Assembly (NCBI RefSeq): GCF_000344135.1
Contig: NZ_BAOP01000003.1
Span: 62,001-126,000 of the forward strand
DNA length: 64,000 nt
Source: Gordonia malaquae NBRC 108250
GTDB lineage: Bacteria > Actinomycetota > Actinomycetes > Mycobacteriales > Mycobacteriaceae
Reading direction: 5' to 3'
Shown here: positions 48,423-57,699 of the stretch, one piece after another
Layout of the letters: every line of letters begins with the position of its first letter
How positions within the stretch are numbered: the first letter of the stretch is position 1
The notes under the pieces: generated by a model
Told to the model about the DNA's origin: nothing
Database searches by the model: none
Seen by the model: the letters and a program-made list of their open reading frames with translations, nothing else
Program-made: the position numbers and the translations under genes

Positions 48423-49754
48423 TCACGCCGCGTAGGCACTAGAGGTGAGGATTCTCCTCGCGTGGGACCTGATCGGGATCCGCGGTCGATCGGGCCGTGC
48501 CGGGTCGGCCGGTTCGAGGAACCAGGGGTGGCCGTCGTGGCCGATGAACACCTCCCACCCGCTCTGGTGGATCAGTGTGTGGTGCATCCGGCACAACAGC
48601 ACTCCGTTGCCCAGGCTGGTCGCGCCTCCTTCTGACCAGGGCGTGCAGTGATGGGCGTCAGTCCAGGTCACTGGTCGTCCGCAGCCGGGGAATGCGCATC
48701 CGCAGTCCCTCGCAGCGAGGGCCTTCCGAATACCGGGTGTCATCAACCGCTGCTCCCGCCCCACATCCAGCGGGACGCCTCCTCCGTCGACGGTGATCCT
48801 GGTGACCGCCGAAGTGCACAGACTCAACGCGACCGTCGCCGGAGAGACGGGCCCGGTGAACCCGAGCCTGGCGACCCCATCACCAGGCACCCCGGAGGCC
48901 GGGATCACGATGCTCGCGTGCGGTAGGACACCGCCGCTGGTAGGCCTGTCCGATCCGGACAGGTACGTCCGGATGATCTGCCCGAGCGCATCAGCCCTGC
49001 GCTGCCTCGCGGACCGCGGATCAGCCGTGCCGTCCGGCAACGGCACCGGCCTGCACAGCGGATCTAGAGCCGCGTTCAACTCTTCACCGGTCACGACGTC
49101 GAGATCCATGGTGGCCTCGACGCGTCCTTCGTCGTTCAGATACAGGGACATCTCGTTGAGTTCCGGATTCTCCGACGCCGGAATCAGATCCGGATCATCC
49201 GAGTCCGCGGCCAACGCGATCGCCTCCCGCTTCGCCGCGGCCTTCACCTCGGCCGGCGTGGTGTTCAACGCGAGCTTGCGGGCCAACCGTTGCTGCTCGT
49301 CGGGGTCGAGCGGAACCCGCTTCGCAACGGTCGCAACACCGACTCCGATCGCATCGGCGATTTCCGCGGACATCGACCCGTCGCGCATCCCGCGTCCGAC
49401 GTTGGCGAACCGCTCGGCGTGGTGACCATTGCGAACAGTTCGATCCGCCACGGCGGGTGGGACACCGATCTCGGTCAGCAGCATCTTCGCTGACCGGAGG
49501 TGTTTGCGGAACGGGATCCCCGCCCGCTCCGCGGTGCGAACCAGTTGTGCTTGGGCCGCGTCGAGAACATTGCGGGCCCGGGCGACTTCCACGATCGCCG
49601 ACAGAATGTCGGCGTCGTCGGCGCCGACCTTGCTCGCCGACGCCAGACGGCAGGCCAACCTGGTCGACTGCCCGGAGTCGGTCTCGGTGGCGGTGGGTGG
49701 TGCGAGTTCGTCGACGATTCTGTCGGTGAGCTCGCGCACAATAGACATGAACAT
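48423..49754 (-). CDS. DUF222 HNH endonuclease-like protein (13E12 type)
   Basis: This 443-residue protein of the DUF222/13E12 repeat family has a long helical N-terminal domain (residues 1-300) and a C-terminal HNH domain. The HNH core is CAFPGCGRPVTWTDAHHCTPW...LCRMHH with CxxC-type zinc ligands, DAHH and the final HH. ATG 49754 has AGGAGG 6 bases upstream. Such genes occur in many copies in mycolic-acid actinomycetes and are suspected of mobility; nuclease activity is unproven. It has an unusually long, structured leader. Confidence 0.88.
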   Translation of the reverse strand: MFMSIVRELTDRIVDELAPPTATETDSGQSTRLACRLASASKVGADDADILSAIVEVARARNVLDAAQAQLVRTAERAGIPFRKHLRSAKMLLTEIGVPPAVADRTVRNGHHAERFANVGRGMRDGSMSAEIADAIGVGVATVAKRVPLDPDEQQRLARKLALNTTPAEVKAAAKREAIALAADSDDPDLIPASENPELNEMSLYLNDEGRVEATMDLDVVTGEELNAALDPLCRPVPLPDGTADPRSARQRRADALGQIIRTYLSGSDRPTSGGVLPHASIVIPASGVPGDGVARLGFTGPVSPATVALSLCTSAVTRITVDGGGVPLDVGREQRLMTPGIRKALAARDCGCAFPGCGRPVTWTDAHHCTPWSEGGATSLGNGVLLCRMHHTLIHQSGWEVFIGHDGHPWFLEPADPARPDRPRIPIRSHARRILTSSAYAA

Positions 49755-50178
49755 GACAAACCTCCTAAAACCAAAGGGGTGGCAACAAGCGTGAACCACC
49801 AGCGGTTCGGCAGCGACCTCCGACAGCACCACCCACCCACAAGCGGGTGGTGCCCGTCGGCTGTCACGAAGTGCCGGGTCACCAGCCCGGCCAATGCCGC
49901 TGCGAGTCTCCCTTGGCTCGCACTCTCACCCGAGGAACGAGCAGTCTGTAACGGGTTCGCCTGACTGCAGCGCGCTATCGACTTGTCAAAGAACCTTCGC
50001 CCCCGGCGTCAACCGGAAACTAGCTAAATGATATAGATCACCTCTGACAAAAACGTTTGTTCGATTACGCGGACCGCTGAGATCGCCTCGACGAAAGCCG
50101 AACGGGCAAAATCAAACACCCTCGGCACGTCGTGCGGTAGAACCGGTTACAGAAATCGGAGACGGAAGAGGAACAAGA
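49755..50178 (-). promoter_or_regulatory. 424-bp non-coding stretch; four stem-loops form the HNH gene leader
   Basis: Four consecutive hairpins precede the HNH gene. H1 pairs GAACC (49793-49797) with GGTTC (49804-49808). H2 pairs CCGAC plus CACCACCC (49820-49834) with GGGTGGTG plus GTCGG (49845-49860). H3 pairs GCCGGG (49873-49878) with CCCGGC (49886-49891). H4 pairs TGCGAG (49901-49906) with CTCGCA (49917-49922). The remaining part, 49923-50178, is AT-richer, with ACAAA-AACG-TTTGT (50047-50060) and GATATAGAT as possible operator and -10 for the thiolase gene. No convincing coding frame is seen. Confidence 0.6.
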
Positions 50179-51387
50179 ATGGCAGGCGACAGGGTCTTCG
50201 TCATAGGTGTCGGGATGACCAAGTTCGAGAAGCCCGGGCGACGTCGGAACGACGACGGCTCGGTGTGGGATTACCCCGACATGGCTCGAGAAGCAGGAAC
50301 GGCAGCTCTGGAAGACGCCGGCGTCGACTACACCGACATCGAGCAGGCCTACGTCGGCTACGTCTTCGGTGAGTCGACCGCTGGTCAGCGTGCCGCGTAC
50401 GAACTCGGCCTGACCGGCATACCGATCGTCAACGTCAACAACAACTGTTCGACGGGGTCGACTGCGTTGTTCATGGCGGCTCAAATGATCCGCGGTGGGC
50501 TCGCCGACTGCACCCTGGCCTTGGGATTCGAAAAGATGCAGCCGGGCTCCCTTGGAGCAACGTTCGACGACCGCGAGAACCCCCTCGCACAGCACATGAC
50601 CGCCCTCGGGAAGATCGCCGAGTTCGCGATGCCGCCCGCGCCGTGGATGTTCGGCGTCGCCGGCCGCGAGCACATGCAGCAGCACGGCAGTACCGCCGAG
50701 CACTTCGCGAAGATCGGCGTCAAGAACCACCGGCACTCGGTGAACAACCCGTACTCGCAGTTCCAGGCCGAGTACACCCTCGACGAAGTCCTCGCGTCGC
50801 GCTCGATCTATGAGCCGCTGACGAAGCTGCAGTGTTCGCCGACGTCGGACGGTTCCGGCGCCGTTGTGCTCGCGTCCGAAGCGTTCGTCGACAAGCACGG
50901 CCTCGCTGGGCGAGCGGTCGAGATCGTCGGACAGTCGATGACGACGGACTTCGCGAGCACCTTCGACGGATCGGCGAAGAATCTCATCGGGTACGACATG
51001 AACGTGCAAGCGGCACGACGCGTGTACGACCAGTCCGGCCTCGGCCCGGACGAGTTCCAGGTGATCGAGCTGCACGATTGCTTCTCAGCGAACGAACTGC
51101 TGTTATACGAGGCTCTCGGACTGTGCGCCGAAGGCGACGCGCCGCGGCTGATCGACGGCGGCGCGACAACCTACGGCGGCAAGTGGGTCGTGAACCCGTC
51201 CGGCGGCCTCATCTCGAAGGGCCACCCCCTCGGCGCAACCGGTCTCGCCCAGTGCTCCGAACTCACATGGCAGCTTCGCGGTGACGCTGACAAACGCCAG
51301 GTAGACGGCGTGACCGCAGCACTCCAGCACAACATCGGGCTGGGCGGCGCCGCAGTGGTCACGGCCTATCAGCGAGCGGATCGATGA
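50179..51387 (+). CDS. SCPx-like thiolase / lipid-transfer protein
   Basis: This 402-residue thiolase-fold protein has nucleophile Cys90 (NNNCSTGS) and the histidine of [10 protein letters not shown]. The usual second cysteine motif (CxG) is replaced by HNIGLGGAA, as in SCP-x thiolases and actinobacterial lipid-transfer proteins. These act on branched or sterol-derived acyl-CoA, sometimes as lyases. AAGAGGAA precedes the ATG. The stop overlaps the acetyltransferase start, heading a three-gene set to 52685. Confidence 0.9.
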   Translation: MAGDRVFVIGVGMTKFEKPGRRRNDDGSVWDYPDMAREAGTAALEDAGVDYTDIEQAYVGYVFGESTAGQRAAYELGLTGIPIVNVNNNCSTGSTALFMAAQMIRGGLADCTLALGFEKMQPGSLGATFDDRENPLAQHMTALGKIAEFAMPPAPWMFGVAGREHMQQHGSTAEHFAKIGVKNHRHSVNNPYSQFQAEYTLDEVLASRSIYEPLTKLQCSPTSDGSGAVVLASEAFVDKHGLAGRAVEIVGQSMTTDFASTFDGSAKNLIGYDMNVQAARRVYDQSGLGPDEFQVIELHDCFSANELLLYEALGLCAEGDAPRLIDGGATTYGGKWVVNPSGGLISKGHPLGATGLAQCSELTWQLRGDADKRQVDGVTAALQHNIGLGGAAVVTAYQRADR

Positions 51388-51893
51388 CGATCCGCCTCGC
51401 GCGTTCATCAGAACTGTCGACGATCGGAGAGATCGAACGGGCAGCGGGTGTGCTCTTCGCGGAGATCGACATGGCGCCGGTCGCGTTCGACGAACCGATG
51501 ACGATTGAGGAACTCGAACCGTTTCTTGCGAACGGTCGTCTGTGGGTGGCGGTCGACGCGGACGATCAGCCGATCGGCTACGCCTGCGCCGCCGAGGTCG
51601 ACGGAGTGGCCCATCTCGAGCAGGTGTCGGTGCGCCCCGCCCACGGGCGCTCCGGGATCGGCGCGGCGCTTATCAAGACGGTGATCGACGATGCCCGGAC
51701 GAGCGGCTCGTCCGCGGTCACCTTGACGACATTCGTCTCCGTCCCATGGAACGGGCCGTACTACCGACGCCTCGGCTTCGAGTTCCTGCCGATCGCCCGC
51801 GAAACACCGGGACTGCGCGCAATTCGCGCAGCGGAGGCCGACCACGGCCTCGACCGATGGCCACGCGCTTGCATGCGCCTGGATCTGGACTGA
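51384..51893 (+). CDS. GNAT-family N-acetyltransferase
   Basis: This 169-residue acetyltransferase has the acetyl-CoA-binding motif A in [22 protein letters not shown], preceded by the strand HLEQVSV and followed by [22 protein letters not shown]. The acceptor is unknown. Its ATG overlaps the thiolase stop. Confidence 0.88.
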   Translation: MTIRLARSSELSTIGEIERAAGVLFAEIDMAPVAFDEPMTIEELEPFLANGRLWVAVDADDQPIGYACAAEVDGVAHLEQVSVRPAHGRSGIGAALIKTVIDDARTSGSSAVTLTTFVSVPWNGPYYRRLGFEFLPIARETPGLRAIRAAEADHGLDRWPRACMRLDLD

Positions 51894-51899
51894 CCACGG

Positions 51900-52685
51900 A
51901 TGGCCTTCTTCACGGTCCGAGACGACACGTCCTTGCACGCGGAGCCGCTCGCGATCAGTCCATGGTCGGCCACCCAGGTCGGCGGATACGCGGTCTGCGG
52001 CGCCCTCGCGCGGGCCGTCGAAGCCGAGATGGCCGACTCCGGATTGTCGCCCCTGCGGTTCACCGTCGACCTTGTGAAACCGGTCCGGTCCGACGGATTC
52101 ACGACGCGATCCTCGGTGGTCAGGCGGGGCCCGCGGATGTCCGTGGTCGACGCCGCAGTAGTGCAGGACGGCGAAGTGCGAGCGCGCGCGACATCGGTGT
52201 TCGTCGTGCCGAGTGACGAACCGCCGGGGGAGTTGTGGCAGTCCGCCGAACCGCTCCCGACTCCGCCGGAAGGTGCGGACGTCGTCGGTCCGCCGCTGAT
52301 CACCAGCGGACACAACGGTTGGTCACGCGACTACCGAATGCACCAGAACGCCGGACGCAAATCTGCGTGGCAGACGTTCCCGCCTCTCGTCGCGGGAGAA
52401 GACATGACGCCGTTCCAACGTGCGGTGACGATGTCAGAGACGACCAGCCTCGTGTGCCACTGGGGTACGGAGGGCGCCGGCTTCATCAACACCGACGCCA
52501 CGCTGGCGCTGGTCAGGCTCCCGATCGGCGGCAGCGTGGGTCTCCGCGCCGACAGTCAGACCAGCAGCGCCGGGCTGTCGGTGGGCACAGCGACGATGTT
52601 CGACAGGCACGGCGTCGTCGGACATTGCACAGTCACCGCGATCGCCAACGCGCGCCGCCAGGTGGACCTCGGCGGGATCATCTGA
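51900..52685 (+). CDS. Acyl-CoA thioesterase-like protein (double hot-dog)
   Basis: This 261-residue protein resembles actinobacterial TesB/4HBT-type thioesterase-superfamily proteins. The first half ends with LRFTVDLVKPVRSDGF and a variable strand RMSVVDAAVVQDGEVRARATSVFV, and the second repeats the pattern with FINTDATLALVRLPIGGSVGLRADSQTSSAGLSVGTATMFDRHGVVGH. It starts 6 bases after the acetyltransferase. Hydrolysis of an acyl-CoA is probable, but the active-site residues are not obvious. Confidence 0.78.
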   Translation: MAFFTVRDDTSLHAEPLAISPWSATQVGGYAVCGALARAVEAEMADSGLSPLRFTVDLVKPVRSDGFTTRSSVVRRGPRMSVVDAAVVQDGEVRARATSVFVVPSDEPPGELWQSAEPLPTPPEGADVVGPPLITSGHNGWSRDYRMHQNAGRKSAWQTFPPLVAGEDMTPFQRAVTMSETTSLVCHWGTEGAGFINTDATLALVRLPIGGSVGLRADSQTSSAGLSVGTATMFDRHGVVGHCTVTAIANARRQVDLGGII

Positions 52686-53622
52686 ACTCGGCGAGTCGAG
52701 CCTGGCAGAACCTGTCGATGGCGTCGACCATCTGATCCAGGCCAGGCTGCTCCAGCGGATAGTGTCCGGCGTTCTCCAGCATCACGATGTCCACCGGCAC
52801 CCGCGAGACGCGATTCAAGAACGGCGTCGACAGCGCCAGCGGCGTCCATCTGTCGGCAGCCGGCTGGGTCAGCAGAATCGGGCAGACGTCGAACTGCTCC
52901 GGCGATTCGGGCGCACGGTAGTTGAGGTACGAGTCGAGGAACGCCACCGACACCGAGTTGCCCGCGGATGTGCGGTCGCGGTAGCAGTCCTTCTTCGCGG
53001 CAGGCGAGTTGACCAGGGCCCGCATCTTGCTCACCCAGCGCATCGGGACTCGTGCCCGCCGGGCGGGGGTACGGGCCAAGAGTTTCATGACGGGCCCGCC
53101 CACGGCGCCTGTCACCGGGTCGAACGCCGTGTCGCGACGCACCTTCGCCGACGACTGGTCGAGGAACGTCATGCCGACGATCCCCGCGACGCTCCGGTTC
53201 GTCGACGCCACGTGGAACGTCTCCATGCCGCCAGCGGACAGACCGTACAGCACGATGGGCCGACCGTCTCGTTCCTTCTCAACCAGCGCCGATCCGATCC
53301 GGACCCAGTCGTCATACGTGACGAGCGAGTCTTCGGCGACGTCGGTGACGCCATAACCCGGCATGTCGATCGCCACTGTCTCGTAGCCGCGGGACGCGAG
53401 CGGCCGCCCGAGGATGAGTGACATCTGGCGGCCGTTCGTCCCGACGCCGTGCAGCAGGATCACCTTCACCGGCGCATCCGGATTTCGGTAGGCGTCGAGA
53501 TGGATGCGGTGACCGCTGTGCTCCCACCACTCCTCGGCCGGCTCCGTCTCCGATGTGAGCCGATAGTCCTCGGGAAGGTGCCGCTGAACAGTTCTCCAGG
53601 CGTCCTGAGTTCGGTAGTCCAC
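52678..53622 (-). CDS. Alpha/beta hydrolase
   Basis: This 314-residue hydrolase has the oxyanion loop LLHGVGTNG, nucleophile Ser in YGLSAGGMETF and a C-terminal His in LENAGHYPLEQPG, with an acid probably in the ADRW segment. No signal peptide is seen. The start is GTG. It is convergent with the thioesterase-like gene, overlapping it by 8 bases, and lies 63 bases after the SDR gene in the same direction. Confidence 0.88.
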   Translation of the reverse strand: MDYRTQDAWRTVQRHLPEDYRLTSETEPAEEWWEHSGHRIHLDAYRNPDAPVKVILLHGVGTNGRQMSLILGRPLASRGYETVAIDMPGYGVTDVAEDSLVTYDDWVRIGSALVEKERDGRPIVLYGLSAGGMETFHVASTNRSVAGIVGMTFLDQSSAKVRRDTAFDPVTGAVGGPVMKLLARTPARRARVPMRWVSKMRALVNSPAAKKDCYRDRTSAGNSVSVAFLDSYLNYRAPESPEQFDVCPILLTQPAADRWTPLALSTPFLNRVSRVPVDIVMLENAGHYPLEQPGLDQMVDAIDRFCQARLAEFR

Positions 53623-53685
53623 CCGACCAGTGTGACCAATCGCGACGCGCGTGACCAGACCCAGCCAGTCGCCACCACTGTCGAG

Positions 53686-54447
53686 CTAGGTGATGGTCAC
53701 CCCGCCGTCGACAGTGATCGTCTGTCCGGTGACGTAGCCACCGGCGGGGGACGCCAGCCAGACCATGGTCGCCGCGATCTCCGCCAGATCGCCCATGCGG
53801 CCGAGGATCACGCGGGGCAGCAGTGATTCGATGTACCCCGGGTCGTATTCATCGGTCATCTCGGTGGCGAAGAAGCCTGGCGCGATCCCGTTGACGCGGA
53901 TGCCCTTCCGCGCACCCCACTGCTGCGCGAGGTCACGGGTCAAACCGATGACACCGGCCTTGCTCGCGCTGTACGCGGCTTGGGGGAGACCGGCCGTGGT
54001 GATGCCGAGAATGCTCGCGATGTTGATGACCGAGCTTCCCGGCCGCATGACCCGACCACAAGCCTGAGCAGCCCAGTACGACCCGTTGAGGTTCACGTCG
54101 ATCACCGAACGGAACTGTTCGGGAGTCTCGCGGGTGGCCGGGTACGCGCTTCCGACGCCGGCATTGTTCACCAGCACGTCGACCTTGCCGAACTCGGCCA
54201 CCGCGGCCTCGACCATCGCGCTGCAGGAGTCGGGGTCGGAGACGTCGGTCTGCACGGCGAGCGCCTTGCGACCGGTCTTCTCGACCAGCTCTGCGGTGGC
54301 GACCAGCTTGTCGACCCGGCGGGCGGCGAGCACAACGTCGGCCCCTGCTTCAGCAGCCGCCTGCGCAAACGCGACGCCGAGGCCGGACGACGCACCGGTG
54401 ACGATGACGACGCGGTCGTCGAGGCGGAAGGAATCAAGAACACTCAT
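53686..54447 (-). CDS. SDR-family oxidoreductase
   Basis: This 253-residue classical SDR has TGASSGLG near the N-terminus, NNAGVGS, the Ser in INIASILG, and Y-x3-K in AAYSASKAGV. It ends with GGYVTGQTITVDGGVTIT. GAGGAG lies 9 bases before the ATG. It is 31 bases after the acyl-CoA dehydrogenase gene in the same direction, so it may oxidise the hydroxyacyl-CoA or alcohol made in the same route. Confidence 0.92.
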   Translation of the reverse strand: MSVLDSFRLDDRVVIVTGASSGLGVAFAQAAAEAGADVVLAARRVDKLVATAELVEKTGRKALAVQTDVSDPDSCSAMVEAAVAEFGKVDVLVNNAGVGSAYPATRETPEQFRSVIDVNLNGSYWAAQACGRVMRPGSSVINIASILGITTAGLPQAAYSASKAGVIGLTRDLAQQWGARKGIRVNGIAPGFFATEMTDEYDPGYIESLLPRVILGRMGDLAEIAATMVWLASPAGGYVTGQTITVDGGVTIT

Positions 54448-54478
54448 CTGATCAGCTCCTCGGGAAGGTCGGGTGGGG

Positions 54479-56272
54479 TCAGAACCACGCGGGGTTCATG
54501 TCGGTGGTGGTGGTGTCACGCGATGCGAGCAGGTCGATCCACGGGCCGGTCTGGGGCAGTTCGTGAGCGAAGAAGTACCGCGTCGCCATGCGCTTGCCGT
54601 CGTAGAAGTCGCCGACCTGTCCGTCGGCCGCGAGGAACTGCTCGAGCCACAGCCACGCGACGACACCATGACCGAAGGCCTCCAAGTAGACGCTCGCATT
54701 GGCCAAGGCGGAAACTGGATCGGCGTCGGCCCACAGTGCATCGGTGACACTGACGATGCGGGTCCATGCGGTGTCCAACTGGTCCGCGTATTCGCTCGCG
54801 TCGCCGTCCGCCTCACGCCCTGCGGCGACGGTGGCCGCGATCCGTTCGGTGAGAAGGGCGAGGCCCCGGCCGCCGCGCATGATCACCTTGCGGCCGAGCA
54901 GGTCGAGCGCCTGCACACCGTGGGTTCCCTCGTGAATCGGGTTGAGTCGATTGTCCCGGTAGTGCTGTTCCACGTCGTAATCACGGGTGTACCCGTATCC
55001 GCCGTGCACCTGAATCGCCAGGTCGTTGGCTTTGAGACACCACTGCGACGGCCAACTCTTCGCGATCGGCGTCAGGACGTCGAGCAGCAGGCCGAGGTCT
55101 GCGGCCTTCTCCGGATCGGTCTCGACTGCGAGGTCGTCGACGATTCTGGAGCTGTAGAGGCCGAGGGCGAGTCCGCCTTCGACGTACGCCTTCTGCGCGA
55201 GGAGCATCCGCCGGACGTCCGGATGCTCGATGATCGCAACCGGCGGCGCCGACGGATCTTTCGCCCCGAGCGGCCGACCCTGCGTGCGGCCCGCAGCGTA
55301 CTCGACCGCCTTCAGATAGCCGACGTAACCGAGGGCGGTGGCGAGGAATCCGACGCCGATGCGAGCCTCGTTCATCATGTGGAACATGTACGAGAGGCCC
55401 TTGTGCTCCTCCCCGACGAGGTAGCCGACCGCGCCCGCACGGCCGCCCGGCAGATGCGTGCCGTCACCGATCGCGAGGGCTGCGTTCGTGGTGCCGCGGT
55501 TGCCCATCTTGTGGTTGAGTCCAGTCAGCGTGATGTCGTTGCGTTCGCCGATCCCGTCGCCGTCGGGGAGGAACTTCGGAACGATGAACAGCGAGATGCT
55601 CTTGACGCCGGGTTCGCCGCCAGGCGTCTTCGCGAGCACGAGGTGGACGATGTTCTCGGAGAGGTTCTGGTCTCCTCCGGAGATCCACATCTTCGATCCA
55701 GTGACGCGGTATGTGCCGTCGTCCTGCTTCTCTGCACGCGTCGCGACATCGGCGAGCGACGATCCGGCTTGCGGCTCCGACAGGCACATGGTGCCGAACC
55801 AGCGACCCTCGAGCATGGGCTTCACAAAGGTCTCGACCTGGTCGCCGGTCCCGTATTCGGCGAGCAACGCGGCGTTCGCGGTGGTCAGAAGCGCATAGGA
55901 CGACGTTCCCGCGTTGGACGCCTGCAGCCAGGCCATGGATGCGCGGGCGACCGTCGTGGGCAGTTGCATGCCACCGATCGACTCATCGAAGGTTCCGGTG
56001 ATCAGACCCGACTCGCCGTAGGCGTCGAGGGCGGCCTTGACCGCCGGGATCGTCTCGACTGTCCCGTCCGGCAACATGTGCGGCTCGTTTGCGTCGGCGT
56101 CCCGGTTGTGGGGGATGAAGTGCTTCTCAGCGAGATCGGCGGTCAGGTCGAGAACAGCGTCGAACGTGTCCCTGGAATGTTCGGAGAATCTGCCATGCGC
56201 TGTCAACGACTCGACGTCGAGCCATTCGTACAGGAGGAAGTCCAGATCACGTCGAGACAGTGCGTGCGCCAT
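54479..56272 (-). CDS. Acyl-CoA dehydrogenase (long C-terminal type)
   Basis: This 597-residue FAD-dependent dehydrogenase is of the longer DUF5-type/FadE5-like class. CLSEPQAGSSLADV and the VTGSKMWISGGDQNLSENIVH segment bind FAD and substrate. IQVHGGYGYTRDYDVEQHYRDNRLNPIHEGTHGVQALDLLGRK includes the likely catalytic glutamate (HEG). The last 130 residues are an extra helical domain. It is divergent from a TetR gene, with a perfect dyad between them. Confidence 0.92.
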   Translation of the reverse strand: MAHALSRRDLDFLLYEWLDVESLTAHGRFSEHSRDTFDAVLDLTADLAEKHFIPHNRDADANEPHMLPDGTVETIPAVKAALDAYGESGLITGTFDESIGGMQLPTTVARASMAWLQASNAGTSSYALLTTANAALLAEYGTGDQVETFVKPMLEGRWFGTMCLSEPQAGSSLADVATRAEKQDDGTYRVTGSKMWISGGDQNLSENIVHLVLAKTPGGEPGVKSISLFIVPKFLPDGDGIGERNDITLTGLNHKMGNRGTTNAALAIGDGTHLPGGRAGAVGYLVGEEHKGLSYMFHMMNEARIGVGFLATALGYVGYLKAVEYAAGRTQGRPLGAKDPSAPPVAIIEHPDVRRMLLAQKAYVEGGLALGLYSSRIVDDLAVETDPEKAADLGLLLDVLTPIAKSWPSQWCLKANDLAIQVHGGYGYTRDYDVEQHYRDNRLNPIHEGTHGVQALDLLGRKVIMRGGRGLALLTERIAATVAAGREADGDASEYADQLDTAWTRIVSVTDALWADADPVSALANASVYLEAFGHGVVAWLWLEQFLAADGQVGDFYDGKRMATRYFFAHELPQTGPWIDLLASRDTTTTDMNPAWF

Positions 56273-56310
56273 GAGAGTTCCGATCGGAGATGTCGCGTAC
56301 AGGAGACAGA

Positions 56311-56332
56311 AAACTATGCGTTCGTATAGTTT
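56311..56332. promoter_or_regulatory. TetR-type operator between acyl-CoA dehydrogenase and TetR genes
   Basis: AAACTAT (56311-56317) and ATAGTTT (56326-56332) are perfect 7-bp arms with an 8-base spacer (22 bp in all). The site lies 39 bases upstream of the dehydrogenase start and 63 upstream of the TetR start, as expected for an autoregulated repressor. Confidence 0.7.
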
Positions 56333-56394
56333 CTATTCATACGCATACTTCAGCACAGTTGCCCGAGTGTCAAGGACCAAGGAAGGATATCCAC

Positions 56395-57009
56395 GTGTCG
56401 AACATGACGGAGGCCGAACTGGCCGAGCATCTCGGAACATCGAAGGCCGCAGCCCGCATCCGCACAGCGGCCGGAGACGTGTTCGCAGCACGCGGCTACG
56501 GCGTCGCAACCACACGCGAGATCGCCGCGAGCCTCGACCTGAGCCCCGGTGCCGTGTATCCGCACTACAAGACCAAGGAGTCACTGCTCTTCGCCATCGC
56601 ACTCGAGGGGCATTGGCGGGTACTGCAGACGGCTACAGACGCCGACGATCCAGCATTGCCGCCGTCGGAACGTCTATCCGCAGTGACGCAAGCATTTGTC
56701 CTCTGGCACGCGCAACGCACCGCGATCTCCAGCGTCATTCAACACGAACTGCGGTCACTCGAACCCGAGCATCTCGCCGTGATCGCCGACATCAGGCGCT
56801 CGACGACAGCCCTCTTCGACTCGATACTTCAAGCCGGAGTCGACGCCGATGTGTTCCACGTCGACGACGTGTCGACGGCGACCCTCGCGATCACCTCGCT
56901 CGCCATCGACGTCAGCCGCTGGTTCCCGACCAAGCGGGTCTCCGACGCCGAAGAACTGTCGCGACGCTACAGCGACATCGCGCTTCGCATCGCGGGCGCC
57001 ACGCCCTAA
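56395..57009 (+). CDS. TetR-family regulator of fatty-acid genes
   Basis: This 204-residue TetR protein has the DNA-binding segment GVATTREIAASLDLSPGAVYPHYKTKESLLFAIALEG and a C-terminal domain like TetR_C_17/KstR2-type regulators. GTG 56395 has AAGGAAGGA 7 bases upstream; the longer frame has no ribosome-binding site. It probably represses the divergent acyl-CoA dehydrogenase operon through the dyad at 56311-56332. Its stop overlaps that of the convergent DJ-1-like gene. Confidence 0.86.
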   Translation: MSNMTEAELAEHLGTSKAAARIRTAAGDVFAARGYGVATTREIAASLDLSPGAVYPHYKTKESLLFAIALEGHWRVLQTATDADDPALPPSERLSAVTQAFVLWHAQRTAISSVIQHELRSLEPEHLAVIADIRRSTTALFDSILQAGVDADVFHVDDVSTATLAITSLAIDVSRWFPTKRVSDAEELSRRYSDIALRIAGATP

Positions 57010-57683
57010 AGAGTCTCGACGATGAGCTTGGCAGTCGCCTTCGCCGATCCCGGGTTCTGCCCGGTGACGAGGTTGCCGTCAGCGATCGCGTACGACATGA
57101 ACGGAATCCGCCCCTTCTCGTACAGTGCGCCGCGAGCCTTCATCTCGTCTTCGGCGTTGTAGGGCACGAGTTTGTCGACCCGGGCCAGCTTCTCCTCCTG
57201 CCAGGCGAACCCGGTGACGCGCTTGCCGTCGACGAGGTTCGTGCCGTTCGACAGGGTGATGTCGAGCAGTCCGCAGTAGCCGTGGCACACCGAGGCGACG
57301 ACCCCGCCGTTCTCGTAGATCTCTCGGCTGATCCGCTGCAGCCCTTCGCTGCCCGGGAAGTCGTACATCACCGCGTGACCGCCGGTGTAGAAGATCGCGT
57401 CAAAGTCGGCCGGATCGATCTGATCGGGACTGCGCGTGTCGTCCAACAGCGCCATTCGAGCCGGGTCACGGTGCCACGCCTTGGCGCTCTTGTCGTAGTT
57501 CGGAAACTTGAGCGACCGCGGTTCGAGCGGCGAATGACCACCGGCCGGACTGACGATCACCTGCTCAAAACCCGCTTCCTCGAACACGTCCCACGCGTGC
57601 GTGAGTTTGGACAGCCAGAGGCCGGTCGGATGTGTCGGATCGTCGTAGTGGGCGATGTTGGTGACAACGTTGAGAATGCGCAT
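57006..57683 (-). CDS. DJ-1/PfpI-family protein (type 1 glutamine amidotransferase-like)
   Basis: This 225-residue protein has the nucleophile elbow ASVCHGYCGLLD, the acidic residue in FEEAGFEQVIVSPAGG and YTGGHAVMYDFPGS, all typical of the Hsp31/DJ-1 class, which includes glyoxalase III and chaperone-like members. ATG 57683 with GGAG upstream matches the family start (MRILNVVTN). It follows a TetR gene by 16 bases in the same direction and is likely controlled by it. Confidence 0.87.
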   Translation of the reverse strand: MRILNVVTNIAHYDDPTHPTGLWLSKLTHAWDVFEEAGFEQVIVSPAGGHSPLEPRSLKFPNYDKSAKAWHRDPARMALLDDTRSPDQIDPADFDAIFYTGGHAVMYDFPGSEGLQRISREIYENGGVVASVCHGYCGLLDITLSNGTNLVDGKRVTGFAWQEEKLARVDKLVPYNAEDEMKARGALYEKGRIPFMSYAIADGNLVTGQNPGSAKATAKLIVETL

Positions 57684-57699
57684 GGTGACTCCAGGTTCG

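Noticed and set aside
49475..49894. 139-codon frame starting in the HNH leader
   Set aside because: Uses a different frame of the HNH gene, Arg/Cys-rich, no ribosome-binding site; the stem-loops explain the region better.
54473..56329. 618-codon plus-strand open frame
   Set aside because: Antisense to the acyl-CoA dehydrogenase gene, which is complete and conserved.
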